Of a stretch of DNA of 10,664 nucleotides, positions 7,842-10,664 are shown one piece after another. The stretch's first letter is position 1, and each line of letters starts with the position of its first letter. Origin of the DNA: an uncultured Acidobacteriota bacterium (lineage in GTDB: Bacteria; Acidobacteriota; Thermoanaerobaculia; Gp7-AA8); assembly GCA_946887105.1 (NCBI GenBank), contig CAMPKJ010000169.1, forward strand, positions 1 through 10,664, in the 5' to 3' direction. A program made the translations under genes and the position numbers. The notes beneath the pieces were generated by a model. The model was not told where the DNA came from, did not search any database, and saw nothing but the letters and a program-made list of their open reading frames with translations.

Positions 7842-9680
7842 TCACGCGGTCCGGATCGCTTCGAGTAGCTGGTGCGGGAACGCGCGCATCTCGAAGTACT
7901 CGCTCTCCAGCTCCTCCACCTGAAAACGGTCCAGGCCGGAATTAGAGAGGAAGTCGTTGCGCAGCCGCGAATCCTGCTCTTCGATGATCCGCGGCAGAAG
8001 CTGGTTGATGTAGAACGCTTCGAGCCGGATCTTGGTGATCACCTCTTCGAGCAGTCCCTCGGTGATGAACTCCTGCAGTTCGTGCAGATCGGGATCGTGC
8101 GCGATCTCGGCCTTGATCTCGCGGCGGAACGTTTCGCGTCCCTCGGTGGTGTTGAGCTCGAGATAGAAGTTCGACATCCGGCGCCGCGCCAGGTTGTACG
8201 CGGCGAAATACGCGCGCTCGTGACGATTGAGCGATGTGATCGACTCGACCACTCCGGCGATCGACTCCTCGTTGTTCTCGATCGAGATCATGCCCAGCGT
8301 CAGCGCGTACAGTTTCTTCTTGCCGTACGCGAGCGCGTATTCGTTGTTCACCACCGGATCGATGAAGAGCTGCTGAAAGAGGCCGCGGCGCAGTTTCTCG
8401 AAGACCTGCATGTTGCCGAGGAGCGAGCGCACCTGCTCGGGACTCAGCTCGACGTCGTCCATGAATGCCAGCTTGTTCACGAGCGTGGTGGTGTGGTCGA
8501 TGCGGTCGAAGAGCGTGACCAGTTCGCCGAACGACTCCAGGCGCTCGAAGTCTTCTTCCTCGCGGCCGATCTCGTCGATCAGGCGGCCGGTCTCGAGCAG
8601 CAGCTCCTCGAATGTCTGATCGCGGTTGGCGGCCGCTTTCTGCTTGTTCTCCATCAGCTGCACGAGGTCGAGCGAGGAGAGCTTGCGGGTGATGTTGCGG
8701 CCGAGCAGGAAGCCGCCGAGGATCTCGCGCGTGTGCTGGATGTACTCGGGCTCCTCGTCCTTGCGCATCACTGCGCGCGGCTCCTGCAGCACGATTTCCT
8801 CGAGCGTGTCGAAGATCGACAGCGGCACTTCGTTGCGCAGCGAGAGCGTGCGCAGACGCATGAGGCGCGCGCGCGCCGAGGAGTCGATGGTCGTGCCGGC
8901 GCACGAGGCCAGGATGCGCTTGTATTCGTCGATGAGCTGCTGATTGTCGGGATGGCGGTAGATGACGTCGATCTGGATCCGCTCGCGTTGATACGGATCG
9001 ATGTCTTCGATGTCGGGCGCAATCTCTTCGGCCGGTTCCAGCGCGCGCGTCTGCGCGTAATGCTGCTGCGACAGGTCCGCCAGCCGCTGATTGGCGCGAT
9101 GCACGACCCGCACGATCACGATCGTCGAATGCGGCTCGTTGAGCGCCTCGAGGAATTCGTCGGCCAGCGCGAGGAACTGCCCGGCGCCGACCCTGCGCGA
9201 GCGCTTCAGCAGCTTGCCCGCGCTTTTGAGCGTGGCCTCCTGCCGGTCGCCGACGTCGGAGTACCGTTTGCGGTCATCGACGAAGAAGAAATAGTTCGCG
9301 ACCGCGTTGCCCTGCAGGAAGAGATTGTCCCAGCGCTCGAATCCCTGCGTGTTCTCGGTGAAACGGAGCTCGTGCGTTTTCGGATCGACCATCGTCCCGT
9401 AGAGCACGAGTCGATTGACCACTTCTTCGTTCAGCAGATCGCCCACGGGCAAGTGCCCGCCGAACATGTACTCGCCGAAGATCCCGCCGTTCCCGCGGAA
9501 CTTCACTCCCTCCGGATTGAGCACGATCTCCGAGCTCCCGCCGAAGTAGCGGATCACGTCCCCGCGCGGCGCATTGATCTGCTCGAAGAAAAAACGCCGG
9601 TCCACATCCGGCCCGGCCACCACGGCGAAGTACTCGATGGAGGAGCCGACAAACCCGTGGTGCACGATCGCGCGGATCAC
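7842..9680 (-). CDS. Conserved protein of unknown function, 612 aa (TIGR04442-like)
   Basis: This gene shows a clear coding pattern but no enzyme motif I can name. The N-terminal region (about residues 1-190) looks beta-rich, with IEYFAVVAGPDVDRRFFFEQ, a glycine-rich FRGNGGIFGEYMFGG near residues 60-75, and GNAVANYFFFVDD. From about 220 onward it is strongly alpha-helical and charged, with segments such as 'RERIQIDVIYRHPDNQQLIDEYKRIL', 'LMRLRTLSLRNEVPLSIFDTLEEI', 'AANRDQTFEELLLETG' and 'ALAYGKKKLYALTLGMISIENNEE'. There is one Cys, and no signal peptide or membrane helix, so it is probably cytoplasmic. From memory it resembles the uncharacterised family named TIGR04442 in Geobacter-type deltaproteobacteria; that match needs a search. 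The GTG start at 9680 has no Shine-Dalgarno site: the six bases before it are CCCTCC, and TACAAT lies directly upstream of those. It lies between the xer gene and the DUF255 gene, all co-directional. Confidence 0.85.
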   Translation of the reverse strand: MIRAIVHHGFVGSSIEYFAVVAGPDVDRRFFFEQINAPRGDVIRYFGGSSEIVLNPEGVKFRGNGGIFGEYMFGGHLPVGDLLNEEVVNRLVLYGTMVDPKTHELRFTENTQGFERWDNLFLQGNAVANYFFFVDDRKRYSDVGDRQEATLKSAGKLLKRSRRVGAGQFLALADEFLEALNEPHSTIVIVRVVHRANQRLADLSQQHYAQTRALEPAEEIAPDIEDIDPYQRERIQIDVIYRHPDNQQLIDEYKRILASCAGTTIDSSARARLMRLRTLSLRNEVPLSIFDTLEEIVLQEPRAVMRKDEEPEYIQHTREILGGFLLGRNITRKLSSLDLVQLMENKQKAAANRDQTFEELLLETGRLIDEIGREEEDFERLESFGELVTLFDRIDHTTTLVNKLAFMDDVELSPEQVRSLLGNMQVFEKLRRGLFQQLFIDPVVNNEYALAYGKKKLYALTLGMISIENNEESIAGVVESITSLNRHERAYFAAYNLARRRMSNFYLELNTTEGRETFRREIKAEIAHDPDLHELQEFITEGLLEEVITKIRLEAFYINQLLPRIIEEQDSRLRNDFLSNSGLDRFQVEELESEYFEMRAFPHQLLEAIRTA

Positions 9681-9686
9681 GGAGGG

Positions 9687-9692
9687 ATTGTA
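9687..9692 (-). promoter_or_regulatory. Candidate -10 element (TACAAT), leaderless, for the 612-aa protein gene
   Basis: On the minus strand TACAAT is followed by CCCTCC and then the GTG start codon. The 6-nt gap places the expected transcription start on the start codon itself. CCCTCC resembles the anti-Shine-Dalgarno rather than a Shine-Dalgarno, so ordinary ribosome binding at this start is unlikely. No -35 hexamer is recognisable. The same CTACAATCC occurs before the lipoprotein ATG. The site lies just after the xer stop, so it could give the two downstream genes their own transcript. Confidence 0.42.
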
Positions 9693-9699
9693 GTCGCGT

Positions 9700-9712
9700 G
9701 GGCGCTACGCCC
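9700..9712 (-). other. Small hairpin with the xer stop codon in its loop
   Basis: GGGCG (9700-9704) and CGCCC (9708-9712) are perfect 5-bp inverted arms, and the loop is the TAG stop of the recombinase gene. No T-run follows on the minus strand, so this is not an intrinsic terminator by sequence. It could be incidental in GC-rich DNA. Confidence 0.3.
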
Positions 9713-10637
9713 GCGGGTGCGCCTTCTTGTAGACCGCGATCAGTTGCCAGTCGTTGAGGTGCGTGTACTTTTGGGTCGTGGAGAGCGAGGCGTGGCCGAG
9801 GAGCTCCTGGATGCCGCGCAGGTCGGCGCCGGCGTTGAGGAGGTGCGTGGCGAAGGAGTGGCGCATGGTGTGCGGCGAGATGCCGGCGCGTAGCGCGGCT
9901 TGCTTCAGGTACGTGTCGAAGAGGCGGCGCACGCTGCGGGTGGTGATGCGCTTGCCGCGATAGTTGACGAAGACGGCCTGCTCTTCGACATCGGGCACGA
10001 GCTCGGTGCGCAGGGCCAGCCAGGCGCGGAGCGCGGCCTCGGCTTTCGTGCCGAACGGCACGATGCGTTCCTTCGATCCCTTGCCGTGCACCTTCACCAG
10101 ACGCGCGCGCAGTTCGAGATCGTCGAGGTCGATGCCCACCAGTTCGCCGATGCGCAGGCCGGACGCGTAGAGCAATTCGAGGAACGCGGCGTCGCGGGTG
10201 CCGAGCGGCGTGGCGCGGTCCGGCTGTTCGAGCAGCAGGGCGACGTCCGAAGGCTGCATCACCGCCGGAAGGTGCTTCTCGCGCTTCGGCGTCGACACCG
10301 TGCGCGCTGGATTGGCCTCGACGGCACCTTCGCGCACGAGGTACTTGAAGAACGATCGCAGCGCGGACAGGTGTCGCGCGACGCTGGCGCGCGCGAGCTT
10401 GCGCCGCGAGAGATGCGCGAGATAGGAGCGCACGGTCAGATGGTCGACGCGCGCGAGATCGAGCTGATCGCGTCCCATCGTGAAGTAGTCGTTGCAGAGG
10501 AAGGTGGTGAACGACTCCAGATCGTCGCGATAGGCGGAGATCGTGTTCGGCGAGACGTTCCGTTCGTACGTCAGGTAATCGAGGAAATCGCCGATCTCGT
10601 TCTTCACGCCACGCCCATCCCGCAAAAAGCGTAGCAC
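9705..10637 (-). CDS. xerC: XerC/XerD-type tyrosine recombinase
   Basis: Xer recombinases resolve chromosome dimers at dif near the terminus. From the GTG at 10637 the product is 310 aa. It has an N-terminal SAM-like core-binding domain (about residues 13-100, with 'FLDYLTYERNVSPNTISAYRDDL') and a C-terminal catalytic domain. The full catalytic set is present: R162 (SGLRIGE), K186 (GKGSKER), H256 and R259 (HTMRHSFATHLL), H282 (LLGHASLSTTQKYTH) and nucleophile Y291, so it should be active. Starting at GTG 10607 instead gives 300 aa and begins 'KNEIGDFLDYL', where most Xer proteins begin. I kept 10637 because GAGGA lies 9 nt upstream; the choice is open. It is the first visible gene of a co-directional trio. 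No dif-like site is seen nearby, and nothing suggests a phage or integron integrase. XerC versus XerD cannot be settled from sequence alone. Confidence 0.9.
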   Translation of the reverse strand: MLRFLRDGRGVKNEIGDFLDYLTYERNVSPNTISAYRDDLESFTTFLCNDYFTMGRDQLDLARVDHLTVRSYLAHLSRRKLARASVARHLSALRSFFKYLVREGAVEANPARTVSTPKREKHLPAVMQPSDVALLLEQPDRATPLGTRDAAFLELLYASGLRIGELVGIDLDDLELRARLVKVHGKGSKERIVPFGTKAEAALRAWLALRTELVPDVEEQAVFVNYRGKRITTRSVRRLFDTYLKQAALRAGISPHTMRHSFATHLLNAGADLRGIQELLGHASLSTTQKYTHLNDWQLIAVYKKAHPRA

Positions 10638-10644
10638 GTAGGCG

Positions 10645-10663
10645 GTTCCTCGGAGTTCCTCGG
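10645..10663. repeat. Tandem 9-bp direct repeat upstream of the recombinase gene
   Basis: GTTCCTCGG occurs at 10645-10653 and again at 10655-10663, separated by one base, so the period is 10 bp, one helical turn. On the minus strand the proximal copy contains the GAGGA Shine-Dalgarno of the recombinase. The window ends here, so it cannot be seen whether further copies follow or whether this lies inside an upstream gene. Confidence 0.5.
10647..10651 (-). promoter_or_regulatory. Shine-Dalgarno site of the recombinase gene
   Basis: On the minus strand this reads GAGGA, 9 nt before the GTG at 10637. It is the reason for preferring that start over GTG 10607, whose upstream bases (a G-rich GGGATGGG stretch) are a weaker match. 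Confidence 0.5.
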
Positions 10664-10664
10664 G

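Noticed and set aside
5970..7868. 632-codon + strand open frame opposite the DUF255 gene
   Set aside because: It is a typical GC-rich antisense shadow: Arg/Ala/Val-rich, no motif, fully opposite a confidently identified gene.
7872..9893. 673-codon + strand open frame opposite the 612-aa gene
   Set aside because: The minus-strand protein has a more natural amino-acid composition with aromatic-rich conserved-looking motifs. The + frame is biased in charged and Val/Leu residues and also runs into the recombinase gene.
9705..10637. Recombinase as integrase of a mobile element or integron
   Set aside because: Its length and motifs are those of a housekeeping Xer protein, and no att site, tRNA or cargo genes are nearby.

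Overview
The window is a GC-rich (roughly 65% by eye) bacterial chromosomal segment packed with seven protein-coding genes and only about 100 bases outside genes. There are no rRNA or tRNA genes, CRISPR arrays, insertion sequences or phage genes. The organism cannot be named from this stretch. A Gram-negative diderm is likely, because there is a lipoprotein with Gly after the lipobox Cys and a polytopic GT-C glycosyltransferase. The gene content would fit an Acidobacteriota-like or deltaproteobacterial-type lineage, but that is an impression rather than a measurement.

Layout. From the left edge: the 3' part of a small beta-rich hypothetical protein (+, cut by the window edge); glmS (-), whose stop lies 3 bp from the stop of the preceding gene; a lipoprotein with three fibronectin-III-like repeats (+), whose start lies only 30 bp from the glmS start (head to head); a large GT-C membrane glycosyltransferase (+) that overlaps the lipoprotein gene and probably shares its transcript; then three genes on the minus strand read in the order xerC/xerD-type recombinase, a 612-aa conserved protein of unknown function, and a DUF255 thioredoxin-like protein. 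The last of these overlaps the end of the glycosyltransferase gene tail to tail by 18 bp.

How the genes relate. GlmS makes glucosamine-6-phosphate for cell wall and envelope polysaccharide. The lipoprotein and glycosyltransferase are also envelope proteins, but they are divergently transcribed and no shared pathway is shown. The three minus-strand genes are spaced 15-24 bp apart and look like an operon, possibly with internal promoters.

Points that stand out. (1) A 103-bp GC-rich inverted-repeat element, made of nested hairpins, sits in frame inside the glycosyltransferase gene and adds about 34 residues between its last membrane helices. (2) The glycosyltransferase carries a long soluble tail with a predicted beta-sandwich and a terminal segment resembling DUF4214. 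(3) Two starts without a Shine-Dalgarno sequence are preceded by the same nine bases, CTACAATCC, with TACAAT 6 or 9 nt before the start codon, which suggests leaderless transcripts. (4) The 612-aa protein is a clear gene of unknown function. I found no evidence of a defence island or a wholly new multigene system; most of the window is housekeeping sequence.
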